Shown: positions 44,591 through 54,035, counted from the stretch's first letter. The stretch is DNA of 64,000 bases from Schaalia radingae (GCF_900106055.1 NZ_LT629792.1:1178001-1242000), one strand, 5' to 3'. Made by a program: numbers and translations. Notes: a model not told the origin generated them from the letters alone.

Positions 44591-45214
44591 ATGCACACGG
44601 CAGCGTTAACTATTGACGAGGGCGGCCCGACCCGTTCGGATGCGCGCCTGAATCTGCAGCGCATCTTGTCAACGGCCGGTGAACAGATCAAGAAACACGG
44701 TCCAGGTGTTTCCATGAAACAGATCGCGAGGGAAGCCGGAGTGGCAGTTGGAACGCTTTACCGGCATTTCCCGACAAAAGAGGCGCTTGTCCGCGCCGTT
44801 GCAGTGCAGGCTCTGACCCATCTATGTGATCTCTTCACTGAGACTGCCAAGCGTGTCGCAGATGGTCAGGTCCGTGGGGGAGACGCCCTGTCCCATCTGC
44901 TCTCTGTGATTGTGACTGAGGCGGCCGGCAACGGCGCCAACCGGCAGGCAGTTGCCGAATATCTCCAATCTTTTTCAGATCTACGCGATCGGGAAATCGC
45001 CCACACACGTGAAAGAATTGTTCACAACCTCACTGAAATCATTGACGCCGGGCGCCGCGACCACTCGCTGCGTACCGACTTCATGGTCAAGGATTTCGGC
45101 ATCCTGCTGTGCAGCGCCCCCATCGCTTTCGACCACTCCATCCGCTCGCGCTGGCTCGAATTGGTCAGCACCGGCCTGATGCCCCAGGAGGCAGACAATG
45201 CTTCAGCTCAATAA
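44591..45214 (+). CDS. TetR-family transcriptional regulator
   Basis: TetR-type repressor (207 residues). The N-terminal helix-turn-helix is clear: NLQRILSTAGEQIKKHGPGVSMKQIAREAGVAVGTLYRHFPTKEALVRAV (about residues 18-67, in several helices). The ligand domain has no recognisable specificity. ATG 44591 has GGAGAG ten bases upstream; an in-frame ATG at 44561 is possible but longer than usual. It overlaps the start of the ABC transporter gene by 17 bases, so it almost certainly controls that transporter, probably through the TGAAC...GTTCA site upstream. Confidence 0.88.
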   Translation: MHTAALTIDEGGPTRSDARLNLQRILSTAGEQIKKHGPGVSMKQIAREAGVAVGTLYRHFPTKEALVRAVAVQALTHLCDLFTETAKRVADGQVRGGDALSHLLSVIVTEAAGNGANRQAVAEYLQSFSDLRDREIAHTRERIVHNLTEIIDAGRRDHSLRTDFMVKDFGILLCSAPIAFDHSIRSRWLELVSTGLMPQEADNASAQ

Positions 45215-48200
45215 CGTCACCAAGTCCTACACGACAGGCGACTTGACGCAACAGGCGCTCGACGATGTCTCAATTGAGTTCCGCGACAACGAATTTGTCG
45301 CGATCCTGGGTCCGTCGGGTTCAGGCAAGACGACGCTACTCAACATTGTCGGCGGCCTGGATCATTACGACAGTGGCTCCATCATCGTCGACGACGTTGA
45401 CACTTCCACCTATTCCGACCACGACTGGGACACGTACCGCAATAACCGGATCGGCTTCGTTTTTCAAAGCTACAACCTCATCACACACCAGAGCGTGCTC
45501 GCTAACGTGGAGTTGGCGTTGACCCTGTCCGGTGTCTCCCGTTCCGATCGGCGTCAACGCGCTTTGGCAGCGCTTCGCGATGTCGGCCTCGAGGAGCACG
45601 CCCACAAACGCCCCAACCAGCTGTCAGGCGGCCAGATGCAGCGCGTGGCCATCGCCCGTGCATTGGTCAACGACCCGGAGATTGTTCTGGCTGACGAGCC
45701 GACAGGCGCCCTGGACTCGGTGACGAGCGAACAGATCATGCATCTGCTCACCGGCATTGCACAAGACCGCCTGGTGATTATGGTGACGCACAATCCCGAC
45801 CTTGCTGACCGATACGCAACCCGCATCGTGACACTCAAGGACGGCACAGTATCGGACGACTCCAACCCGATTGAGGAGCATACTCGCAGTCAGATCACTC
45901 AAAGTAGCGAGAATGCGAAGACCTCGATGGGGTTCCTCACCGCTCTGGGACTGTCCTTCAACAACTTGATGACCAAGAAGGGCCGTACCCTGATGACATC
46001 CTTCGCCGGCAGTATCGGCATCATTGGGATTGCATTGATTTTGGCTCTTGCCAACGGCGTGAACAGTTATATCAAGAACGTCGAGGAAGACACGCTCTCC
46101 GTCTATCCTCTCCAGATCTTCAACCAGGGACTGAACATGTCGTCCATGCTCGAGGCGTCCGCGGAAATGTCAGAAAAATCAGACAGCGCGGACAGTGTGC
46201 AGAGTGGACACGTGGGCGAAATGCCGATGGTGACCAACATGTTCAAAACGGTTGACTCAAATGATCTGACCACGCTCAAGAGATACCTGGATTCCGATCC
46301 AGACAACCTCGATCAGTACGCCCGCTCCATCGAGTATCGCTACAACGTCAGGCCTCAGATTTTTGCGGACGATATGGAATCGGGGCCACGCCAGGTCAAC
46401 CCGGACACAACTTTCGCTTCCCTCGGCATCGGCGCAGGCACCACCTCGAATGCCTTCATGAACCAGGCGATGAACACTGACGTATTCAACGAACTGGGCG
46501 ACGACCTCTCCCTCATCGAGCAACAGTACGACATGGTTGCCGGTCACTGGCCAACGGAATCGAACGAGGCGCTGGCCGTCCTCACTCCCTCAGGAAAGAT
46601 GAGCGACTTCGCGCTGTACGCGCTCGGACTGCGCGATCCGGAAGAACTCAAGACAATGGTGGCACAATTCGTCAACCAGGAAGACATTGATGCCCCTGAT
46701 GACTCAATCGACGTCAGCTACGACGACATCATGGGTGTCGCGTTCAAGGTTGTGAATGCTGCCGACTACTACGTCTATGACGAGACGCACAAGGTGTGGA
46801 CCGATAAGCGCAAGGATCAGGATTTTGTGTCCGGTCTGGTCGACAAGGGGAAGGATCTGCGAGTTGTCGGCATCGTGCAGCCCGCTGAATCAGTCACGGC
46901 CACAGCCCTGCAACCCGGCATCTACTACACGTCGAGCCTGGTCAGGGACCTGATGGACGAGGCGGCCGGCTCCGACGTGGTCGCCGCACAACTGGACCAG
47001 CAGTCAGTCAATATTCTCACGGGGCGTACCTTTGCCGATGAACAGAACAATCCGCGCAACAGCGGGGTGGATTTCAAGTCATTGATCAGCGTGGACCAGG
47101 ACGCCCTGGCCGAGGCGTTCACATTTGACGAATCGCAGCTGGCAATCGATCCGTCGGCACTGAACCTGAACCTGAATATGCCGGGACTGACTATTGACCC
47201 GTCGATGCTGCCGACTCTCAGTATCGAGGACATGCTCGGATCAGTGGACATGAGCTCACTGATGGACGGTATTGACATTGAGCGCGCGATGGCCAGCGTG
47301 GACTGGCAGAACCTGGGCATGGATGCGGCTAGTGCGATCGAGCCTGAACGCTTGAACTCACTGGTCGAGCAGGTGATGACAGGCTACTTCCAGTACTGCA
47401 TGGTGCATGGGCTCGACGCCAGCGACGTGGCAACGAACTTCGCCGTCTTCCTCGACTCGGAGGAGGGAAAGGCATTGCTCGCCCAGAACGAGGACAACCT
47501 GAACGGAACACAGGCCGATCTGAGCGGCGTGGCGGACTTGGCCATTGGGCAGATCAGCGAGTCGATCGGGCAACAGATGGACGAACAGATGGCAGCTCAA
47601 GGCCCGGCTCTCGCTGAGCAGATGAATGCCGCCATGAGTGCCTACATGAACGACGCCATGACGGCTGTGTCGGACCAGATTTCAGCGCAGGTGGGCTCCA
47701 TCCTCGAAAATTCAATTGGCACTGCCATCTCCAACCAGATGAGCCAGCTCAGTCAGAACATGTCGGCAGCGATGGGAATTGACGAGGACGCTCTAGCTCG
47801 CGCCTTTAACTTCACCATGGATGAGAAGGAACTGAGCGAGCTGATCGCTCAAATGATGATGACCGAGCCAACCTCATACGACGCGAATCTGTCGAAGATG
47901 GGGTATGCCGATCCGGCCAGTCCCTCACGTATCGACATTTTCCCGGCGGATTTTGAATCCAAGGGTGAAATCATCACCATTCTGGATAGCTACAACGAGC
48001 AGCAACGAGCCGACGGGCATGAGGAAAAGGTCATCCACTACAGTGACCTGGTTGGCACGCTTATGTCATCGGTGACCACCATCATCAACGTGGTGAGTTA
48101 CGTGCTGATCGCATTTGTGGCGATTTCACTGATTGTCTCGTCCATCATGATCGGCGTGATCACCTATATTTCGGTGCTCGAACGCAAGAAAGAGATCGGC

Positions 48201-48494
48201 ATTCTGCGCGCCATCGGCGCATCCAAGCGGGATATTCGTCGCGTATTCAATGCGGAAACCCTGATCGTGGGTCTGGTTGCGGGCCTGCTGGGTATCGGCA
48301 TCTCCGCGCTGCTGACCATACCGGCCAACCTCATTGTGGGAGCGAACTTCGGGATCTATAATGTGGCGATCCTGCCGGTGGGTGCGGCAGCGATACTGGT
48401 GGCGATCTCCATGTTCCTGACCTTCATTGCAGGCTTGATCCCGTCCTCAGCAGCCTCACGTAAGGACCCGGTCGAAGCACTCAGGAGTGAATAG
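45198..48494 (+). CDS. ABC transporter: fused ATPase, FtsX-type permease and large extracellular domain
   Basis: MacB/FtsX-like ABC protein of 1098 residues with ATPase and permease in one chain. The ATPase (about 1-230) has Walker A GPSGSGKTT at 38-46, signature LSGGQMQR and Walker B VLADEPTGALD. One membrane helix follows (about 268-292), then an extracellular region of roughly 660 residues, then three further helices (about 960-1090) with the FtsX motif RKKEIGILRAIGASKRDI. The extracellular part is rich in Met, Gln, Asp and Ser and repeats a motif: VDQDALAEAFTF (632-643) and IDEDALARAFNF (861-872). Such proteins export or extract lipids or peptides rather than import; the cargo is unknown. 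AGGAGG precedes the ATG, and TetR lies directly upstream. Confidence 0.9.
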   Translation: MLQLNNVTKSYTTGDLTQQALDDVSIEFRDNEFVAILGPSGSGKTTLLNIVGGLDHYDSGSIIVDDVDTSTYSDHDWDTYRNNRIGFVFQSYNLITHQSVLANVELALTLSGVSRSDRRQRALAALRDVGLEEHAHKRPNQLSGGQMQRVAIARALVNDPEIVLADEPTGALDSVTSEQIMHLLTGIAQDRLVIMVTHNPDLADRYATRIVTLKDGTVSDDSNPIEEHTRSQITQSSENAKTSMGFLTALGLSFNNLMTKKGRTLMTSFAGSIGIIGIALILALANGVNSYIKNVEEDTLSVYPLQIFNQGLNMSSMLEASAEMSEKSDSADSVQSGHVGEMPMVTNMFKTVDSNDLTTLKRYLDSDPDNLDQYARSIEYRYNVRPQIFADDMESGPRQVNPDTTFASLGIGAGTTSNAFMNQAMNTDVFNELGDDLSLIEQQYDMVAGHWPTESNEALAVLTPSGKMSDFALYALGLRDPEELKTMVAQFVNQEDIDAPDDSIDVSYDDIMGVAFKVVNAADYYVYDETHKVWTDKRKDQDFVSGLVDKGKDLRVVGIVQPAESVTATALQPGIYYTSSLVRDLMDEAAGSDVVAAQLDQQSVNILTGRTFADEQNNPRNSGVDFKSLISVDQDALAEAFTFDESQLAIDPSALNLNLNMPGLTIDPSMLPTLSIEDMLGSVDMSSLMDGIDIERAMASVDWQNLGMDAASAIEPERLNSLVEQVMTGYFQYCMVHGLDASDVATNFAVFLDSEEGKALLAQNEDNLNGTQADLSGVADLAIGQISESIGQQMDEQMAAQGPALAEQMNAAMSAYMNDAMTAVSDQISAQVGSILENSIGTAISNQMSQLSQNMSAAMGIDEDALARAFNFTMDEKELSELIAQMMMTEPTSYDANLSKMGYADPASPSRIDIFPADFESKGEIITILDSYNEQQRADGHEEKVIHYSDLVGTLMSSVTTIINVVSYVLIAFVAISLIVSSIMIGVITYISVLERKKEIGILRAIGASKRDIRRVFNAETLIVGLVAGLLGIGISALLTIPANLIVGANFGIYNVAILPVGAAAILVAISMFLTFIAGLIPSSAASRKDPVEALRSE

Positions 48495-49401
48495 CGGTCA
48501 GGACTTCGATGCACTGATCGCACTGGTCAGGCGTCATCACCAGCGGTAGGCACAGCAGGTCGCTCGGCCACTCCAGCCGGCTGCTGGCGGGGCGATCCCA
48601 ATGAATTGGTCCGACAATGCCGCGCGAATACAGTGCGTCGGCCGCCTTGTCGGCGTGATTGGTGCGCACAACGAGGGGAGCGCACACGCCCTCGTTGACT
48701 ACTGTGCACCCCGGTGGCAGACCCACTTCCACTCGTGTGCGCGTGCGGCGCACATCTGCACGGAGCCCGGCCATATCGACCGCTTCCAGCGCCGTCATAG
48801 CGTCCTGAGACGGCGACACCGGCGTCCACAGCTCATCTGCCAGATCCTCAACGGCTTCAAACGTTGCAACCGACGGAGTGGAAAGAAACTGTTGGCGAGC
48901 TCGCGTCAGCGCATTGTCAGCCTCGCTTCGTCGAGAGGGCTGGTCGACCTTGCCATCGACCCACGCGATCTCCGGAATCGACAGGAGCTTGCGGGCAGAA
49001 ACAACCTCCATGTCAGCGGCGCACACCGAATCGCACAGCACACTGTGGGTTCTGTCTGCAACAACTCGGACACCGCGCCCGCGTGTTTCACCGAGTACAT
49101 CGCTGAGCGCGCGCGAGGGCTGACAGCCGAAAGTCTCGCAGTAGAACACCACTGTTTCGTCAGCTGAGCACCTGGCAAGGGCTCGTTCAAGGTCTGCGGG
49201 ATCCATCATCACCGGATCGCACGCCACCTGTTCGATGCGCATGCCTTCCAATTGCCACGGCACGATCATCGTCAGGCAGGCATAGGTCGGAACAATGACA
49301 GTACGGCGCCCCTCGCGCACCATCTGGCGTGCTATCAAAGCGATGGCCTGACGGCCCAGAGCCGTGAAAGTCCGGGGCCTACGTGGTGGAGCGGCGTGCA
49401 T
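48481..49401 (-). CDS. DegT/DnrJ-like PLP-dependent enzyme
   Basis: Fold-type I PLP enzyme of the DegT/DnrJ/EryC1/StrS sugar aminotransferase group or a related branch (306 residues, shorter than the usual 370 or so). PTYACLTMIVPWQLEG corresponds to the region that forms the cofactor pocket. Asp116 in VVADRTHSVL would bind the pyridine nitrogen, and Lys138 in VVSARKLLSIPE the cofactor as a Schiff base. The amino donor and substrate are unknown. It starts 11 bases after the 2-hydroxyacid dehydrogenase gene and belongs to the tesB operon. Its 3' end overlaps the ABC transporter gene by 14 bases on the other strand. Confidence 0.7.
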   Translation of the reverse strand: MHAAPPRRPRTFTALGRQAIALIARQMVREGRRTVIVPTYACLTMIVPWQLEGMRIEQVACDPVMMDPADLERALARCSADETVVFYCETFGCQPSRALSDVLGETRGRGVRVVADRTHSVLCDSVCAADMEVVSARKLLSIPEIAWVDGKVDQPSRRSEADNALTRARQQFLSTPSVATFEAVEDLADELWTPVSPSQDAMTALEAVDMAGLRADVRRTRTRVEVGLPPGCTVVNEGVCAPLVVRTNHADKAADALYSRGIVGPIHWDRPASSRLEWPSDLLCLPLVMTPDQCDQCIEVLTAIHS

Positions 49402-49412
49402 GGGTCGAGGTG

Positions 49413-50465
49413 CTAGTAAAACTCGATGGTGTTGACAACGTTGCGGAGCGGACGACCATCCAGGAAGCGCACCGCATTGTCCATGAAGAGTTCAACGATA
49501 CGCTCTCCTTCATGCGCTGAGAGCGCAGCCGTGTGAGGACTGATCAGGACACGGGGATGATCCCACAGGGCAGAGTCATCCTGAAGAGGTTCGGTCTCCG
49601 TTACGTCAAGTGCAGCAAAAGCTACGCGCTGCCCATCCAGGGCATCGACGAGGGCGCCCTCGTCAATCACCGTTCCTCGACCCACATTGACCAGGATCAT
49701 CCCCGGTTTCATTGACGCGAACGCGGCGGCATCAATCATATGGCGGGTGGCTGATGTGCCAGGCAGAGTGATCACCAGGCCATCGCACTGACCCAGAGCA
49801 TCGTGCAGGTCATCCATCGCGATGAGCCGATCCACACCCTCGACCGGTGTGCCCGAACGCGAGGTTGCCCATACGGTTGCACCGAAAGCGTGAAGGCGGT
49901 TCGCGACGACGCGCCCGATGCCACCAGTGCCCATGATCAGAACGGTCATTTCAGATAAGTGGCGCATCGGGTAGCGGTCAGGCCAGTGGTGCGCGCGTTG
50001 ATCAGAGTGCAGTCGGGGCAGATCTTTCGCGCCGGCGAGCAGGCCAAACAGTGCGAACTCAGCGAGCGTCGTGCCGTGCACACCTGCGCTGGTGGTGAAG
50101 GTGACGCGCTGGAGGTCATCTTCAGACAGGCCGGCAGCCTTGACTTGTGCGCCGCCTCCGGCTGCCATTGTGTGCACCCATCGAAGTTTCGGGTTGTGCT
50201 CGACAACCTCGCGCAGCAGGCGAGCGGAGGAATCAGGAATACCCAGAAGAATGTCAGCGTGGGTGAGCATCTGGACGTACTCGGCGTGCTCCTGGTCGGT
50301 GCGGGTGACGCTCGAGTCACCACCCCAGTCACCGACCCAGCGCTGAGGCAGCAGCAAATGGGGGCGGTAATCCACCAGCAAGCGCGGATCGCACTGCATG
50401 AGTGGTTCAACCAGGTCAGAGGGCAGCGGCGTGGCGACCGCAATGGTCAGGGCAGAGATGCTCAT
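49413..50465 (-). CDS. D-2-hydroxyacid dehydrogenase
   Basis: NAD-dependent D-isomer-specific 2-hydroxyacid dehydrogenase (350 residues). The Rossmann loop VLIMGTGGIGRVVANRL is near residue 175, and the active-site elements are SAGVHGTTLAEFALFGLLA, LVNVGRGTVIDEGALVDAL, LDVTETEPLQDDSALWDHPRVLISPHTAA with catalytic Arg, Glu and His. The particular hydroxy acid (glycerate, lactate, isocaproate and so on) is not clear. ATG 50465 has GGAG seven bases upstream; ATG 50477 is an alternative. It lies 15 bases after tesB. Confidence 0.88.
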   Translation of the reverse strand: MSISALTIAVATPLPSDLVEPLMQCDPRLLVDYRPHLLLPQRWVGDWGGDSSVTRTDQEHAEYVQMLTHADILLGIPDSSARLLREVVEHNPKLRWVHTMAAGGGAQVKAAGLSEDDLQRVTFTTSAGVHGTTLAEFALFGLLAGAKDLPRLHSDQRAHHWPDRYPMRHLSEMTVLIMGTGGIGRVVANRLHAFGATVWATSRSGTPVEGVDRLIAMDDLHDALGQCDGLVITLPGTSATRHMIDAAAFASMKPGMILVNVGRGTVIDEGALVDALDGQRVAFAALDVTETEPLQDDSALWDHPRVLISPHTAALSAHEGERIVELFMDNAVRFLDGRPLRNVVNTIEFY

Positions 50466-50480
50466 ATTGGACTCCATTTC

Positions 50481-51440
50481 TTAAGCAGGTGCGACCGTGG
50501 CCGTGTCGCCATCCATGAACTCCCATCGGCCCGAGCCATGCACACCGCCACTTGGCACACGCATCATGCCCTGCTGATTGGCATCGGCAACGAGCCTGCC
50601 ATCGGAGGAGAAAATCTGCATATGGGTCAGGACTCTGCCGCTGTTGACATTGGTGCACGTGCCGTCAAAAAGCAGCCAGTCGTTGATGTCAACATCGTGA
50701 TGGAACCACATGGCGTGGTCCAGGGAAGCTGCCGACAGACCTGGAGTCATCCAGCACAATGAGGTGGCGCGCATGGCTGGTTCTAACATGACTTGGTCGA
50801 CGACGTATGCCAGAAGCGCGCGGTGAATGAGCTGACTGACCTGGGAGGGGATCGGAGAGCGCGGACGCATCCAAAGCTGCTGGCGATTCGTGGGGTGAGG
50901 GTCGGGTTTGACATACAAACTGTCCTGGACATGACGAACATCGAATGCAGCAGTCTTGCCGAGGAATCGGCCCACCGGGTGATTCATCATGCGGAAGAGC
51001 TCCAATGCTGAGTCGCAGGAGTCGGGGCCGGGCACATCAGGCGCTTCAATGTCGTATGTCAGACCGGATTCAGGGCCCTGGAAGGATGCGGCGAGTGTGA
51101 GAATTTCGCGTTCAGACTGCCTGCATGTCACGGAACGCGACGAAAAGGAACGGCCATTGCGCAGACGGTTGACGTGCAGTGTAAACGGAGCTTCCGGGTC
51201 ACCGCCGCGCAGAAAGTAGGCATGGAAGGAATGGGGAAGCCGATCGTCCTGGTCAATGGTGGCCATTGACGCCAGCAACGACTGTGCGATGACTTGTCCT
51301 CCGTATACGCGCCTCACCTGCGGCAGGGAGTGAGCAGTGAAGGTGTCCTCGTGCTCGGCATCTTCAGTCAATCGCAGAATACGCAGGACAGATGCCACGG
51401 GCTCATCGGTGGTCAACGGTACGTCGATCGGTGTCGTCAT
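50481..51440 (-). CDS. tesB: acyl-CoA thioesterase II
   Basis: Double hot-dog acyl-CoA thioesterase of the TesB family (319 residues). RRVYGGQVIAQSLLAS, HSFHAYFLRGGDP and GRSFSSRSVTCRQ are N-terminal signatures. The C-terminal half has ASLDHAMWFHHDVDINDWLLFD with the conserved Asp (SLDH) and GRVLTHMQIFSSDGRLVA; the Thr/Gln active-site pair lies in this region. It hydrolyses medium or long acyl-CoAs to free acid. GACAAT ends six bases before the ATG. It is the first gene of a three-gene operon with a 2-hydroxyacid dehydrogenase and a DegT-like enzyme. Confidence 0.92.
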   Translation of the reverse strand: MTTPIDVPLTTDEPVASVLRILRLTEDAEHEDTFTAHSLPQVRRVYGGQVIAQSLLASMATIDQDDRLPHSFHAYFLRGGDPEAPFTLHVNRLRNGRSFSSRSVTCRQSEREILTLAASFQGPESGLTYDIEAPDVPGPDSCDSALELFRMMNHPVGRFLGKTAAFDVRHVQDSLYVKPDPHPTNRQQLWMRPRSPIPSQVSQLIHRALLAYVVDQVMLEPAMRATSLCWMTPGLSAASLDHAMWFHHDVDINDWLLFDGTCTNVNSGRVLTHMQIFSSDGRLVADANQQGMMRVPSGGVHGSGRWEFMDGDTATVAPA

Positions 51441-51446
51441 AATTCT

Positions 51447-51452
51447 ATTGTC
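51447..51452 (-). promoter_or_regulatory. -10 element (GACAAT), leaderless-type
   Basis: On the minus strand GACAAT is followed by six bases and the tesB ATG. It faces a divergent -10 box at 51503-51508. Confidence 0.35.
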
Positions 51453-51502
51453 CGTTCATGCGGCGTTTTGTGCACAGCAGGTGCGCATCGTGGGCAATCT
51501 TC

Positions 51503-51508
51503 TACGAT
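51503..51508 (+). promoter_or_regulatory. -10 element (TACGAT), leaderless-type
   Basis: TACGAT ends six bases before the ATG of the EIIB-like gene. Confidence 0.45.
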
Positions 51509-51514
51509 GGACAC

Positions 51515-51808
51515 ATGGTGCACAAAAATCGTCAGGCAGGCGTGGATCGCGAATGGACAGCTGAGACATCCTTGCCGCAACGATGCCGGGAAATACTTCA
51601 GGGGCTGGGCGGATGCGACAACGTTGTCGATCTTGAACCGTGCGCATTGAGAATCCGCGTGCAGGTCCGCGACCAAGATAGCATCGATGAACACCTACTG
51701 AGACAACCGCCGGTTATCGCGGTGGTGCGCTCAGGCGATGTCGTGCAGCTGGTCACTGGAATAGATGCGGAACGTGTGATGGGCGAACTGCGTCAACTGT
51801 GTTCATGA
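51515..51808 (+). CDS. stand-alone PTS EIIB-like domain protein
   Basis: Single-domain protein of the glucose-type PTS EIIB fold (97 residues). It has LGGCDNVVDLEPCALRIRVQV, where Cys43 is the phosphorylated cysteine position (classic form LxxCxTRLR), then DSIDEHLLRQPPVIAVVRSGDVVQLVTG. The threonine after the cysteine is replaced (CALR in place of CxTR). A 25-residue N-terminal extension is unlike ordinary EIIB. ATG 51515 is preferred over a longer frame because TACGAT lies six bases upstream. No EIIC membrane component is nearby; it lies 52 bases before malQ, so a regulatory or phosphorelay role is possible. Confidence 0.75.
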   Translation: MVHKNRQAGVDREWTAETSLPQRCREILQGLGGCDNVVDLEPCALRIRVQVRDQDSIDEHLLRQPPVIAVVRSGDVVQLVTGIDAERVMGELRQLCS

Positions 51809-51860
51809 CGTGTACGATCGGTAGCAGTACCGCTGTGGATGAGATGAGTCGGAGACCTTC

Positions 51861-54035
51861 ATGGATCTAGCTGCACCAGCACACACCGAGATTGACCTGT
51901 TGCGCTCGGTGGCCGAAGCCAATGGAGTGGCGACGCACTTTTGGGATTGGTATGGCAACCTTGTTGACGTCGAAGCCGCATCTTTGCTGAAGGTTCTCCA
52001 CGCACTGGGATTGCCTCTCGATGAGGATTCCACTGTCCATGACCTTCAACGCGCCATTGAATTCACCGAGGATCAACAATGGTCCACGACCCTGCCTGAC
52101 TGCACCGTTGTGCGCGAGCATTGCGCCCGCGACGTACCCGTCCACGTGCCGCACGGCCGCAGGGTGACAGTCAGCTACGAACTCGAAAGTGGCGAGGGGG
52201 GACAGTGCCCCCAGCTCGACCGATGGGTGCCGCCACGTCAGATTGGCGATCAGCTAGTGGGACGTGCAACGTTCGAAATCCCAGCCTCACTGCCATTGGG
52301 ATGGCACCGCCTTGTCGCAACCGTTGAGGGCGGAACAGTGTTTTCCGCGCCGCTGATCGTCGTTCCCGACCGAATCGATCCACCTGCGCTGACGCAGTCC
52401 GATCAGCAGTGGGGCACCTCCGCGCAGTTTTATTCGGTACGTTCTGCCTCCTCGTGGGGTATCGGCGACACCGCGGATCTGCAGGACATCGTGTCGGTCA
52501 GTGCTGCGCGCGGTGCGCAGTTTGTGCTGATTAACCCCGTTCACGCGTGTGCGCCCATCTCGCCATTGGAGAACTCGCCCTACCTGCCGGTGACACGCAG
52601 GTGGGTGAACCCGCTGTACATTCATCCTGAATCGCTGCCGGAATATGCGCAGTTGTCTGAACGGGACCGCAGCCGAGTTGATGCTCTGCGCGAGGAGTCT
52701 TGGGGCGCATCACGCACGGATCTGATTGACCGTGACACTTCCTGGCGGGCGAAGGTTCAGGCACTCGCAATCCTCCATGCGCAACCCATGCGCCCATCGC
52801 GCCGCGCACAGTTCCTCCGTTTCACGAACGAAGGAGGCGATGCGCTGGCGGACTTTTCCTTGTGGTGCGCGCTCATCGAAGCGTCCGGGTCGTCTGTGGC
52901 AGGCAATCTGGAACGCGACGATCAGCCCTTGATTCCTGAAATGCTCACTGATACTGATCAGATTGAACGCGCACGAGTTGAACTGGCCGATCGCATCGAC
53001 TTTTATTCATGGTGTCAGTGGGTCGCCCTCGAACAGTTGCGAGATACGCAGGCACTGGCCACAGAACTGGGCATGAGCATCGGCATTATGGCTGACCTGG
53101 CCGTTGGCGTTCACCCGAAAGGCTCCGACGTGTGGGCCACGCCCACGTTGTTTGCACCGGGAATGACGGTGGGAGCACCCCCGGATATGTATTCTCAGCA
53201 AGGCCAGAACTGGTCGCAGCCTCCGTGGTCACCACGTGAACTGGCGCGGTGCGGGTACCGGCCTCTGCGCGACATGATTCGAACCGTGCTGTCCCACGCC
53301 GGAGCAGTGCGCATTGACCACATCATGGGATTGTTCAGACTGTGGTGGATTCCCGAGGGAGAACCAGCGTCGCATGGAACATACGTGTCCTGCGACCATG
53401 AAGCGATGGTTGGTGTGCTGTTGCTTGAAGCCCAGCGCGCCGGAGCAGTGCTGATCGGTGAGGACCTTGGCACGGTTGAACCGTGGGTGCGCGGCTACCT
53501 CAATGATCGAGGAATCCTGGGAACATCGGTGCTGTGGTTCGAAAAGGAGGACTCTGGCTGGCCGCTGCATGCGGATCAATACCGGCGCGACGTTCTTGCG
53601 ACAGTGAACACTCATGATCTGCCACCCACTTCGGGATACCTTGACGGCGTGCAGACCACGCTGCGTGACCAGTTGGGCTTACTGGTCGATCCTGTTGATG
53701 TGGTGCGCGCGGGGGAGGAAATCGAGCGCGAACGCATGCTGGTGCGTCTGCGCGAATACGGATTGCTGGACTCGCCAGAGCCCAGCAAGGAAGAAATCGT
53801 GACAGCTTTGCATCGCTTCATTACGATGACACCTTCGCGTCTGGTGGGTGTGGCATTGGTGGACGCTGTGGGAGATATCCGCCCTCAGAATCTACCGGGC
53901 ACCAATACGGAATACCCGAACTGGTGTGTCCCGCTGTGCGATGGTTCGGGCAGGGAAGTCAGTACTGAGCGCCTGGCATCCGACCATCACATGACTGAAC
54001 TGTTCGATGTGGTCAACGAGGCGTTGCCCAAGTAG
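51861..54035 (+). CDS. malQ: 4-alpha-glucanotransferase (amylomaltase)
   Basis: MalQ of GH77 (724 residues), which moves glucan chains between maltodextrins and releases glucose. The N-terminal 150 or so residues form the beta-sandwich extension common in actinobacterial MalQ. Catalytic residues are Asp486 (VRIDHIMGLFRLWWIPEG), Glu534 (IGEDLGTV) and Asp586 (VNTHDLPPTSGY). ATG 51861 has GGAGA five bases upstream. It follows a lone EIIB-like gene on the same strand and complements the GH13 glucosidase at the start of the window for maltodextrin or glycogen use. Confidence 0.96.
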   Translation: MDLAAPAHTEIDLLRSVAEANGVATHFWDWYGNLVDVEAASLLKVLHALGLPLDEDSTVHDLQRAIEFTEDQQWSTTLPDCTVVREHCARDVPVHVPHGRRVTVSYELESGEGGQCPQLDRWVPPRQIGDQLVGRATFEIPASLPLGWHRLVATVEGGTVFSAPLIVVPDRIDPPALTQSDQQWGTSAQFYSVRSASSWGIGDTADLQDIVSVSAARGAQFVLINPVHACAPISPLENSPYLPVTRRWVNPLYIHPESLPEYAQLSERDRSRVDALREESWGASRTDLIDRDTSWRAKVQALAILHAQPMRPSRRAQFLRFTNEGGDALADFSLWCALIEASGSSVAGNLERDDQPLIPEMLTDTDQIERARVELADRIDFYSWCQWVALEQLRDTQALATELGMSIGIMADLAVGVHPKGSDVWATPTLFAPGMTVGAPPDMYSQQGQNWSQPPWSPRELARCGYRPLRDMIRTVLSHAGAVRIDHIMGLFRLWWIPEGEPASHGTYVSCDHEAMVGVLLLEAQRAGAVLIGEDLGTVEPWVRGYLNDRGILGTSVLWFEKEDSGWPLHADQYRRDVLATVNTHDLPPTSGYLDGVQTTLRDQLGLLVDPVDVVRAGEEIERERMLVRLREYGLLDSPEPSKEEIVTALHRFITMTPSRLVGVALVDAVGDIRPQNLPGTNTEYPNWCVPLCDGSGREVSTERLASDHHMTELFDVVNEALPK

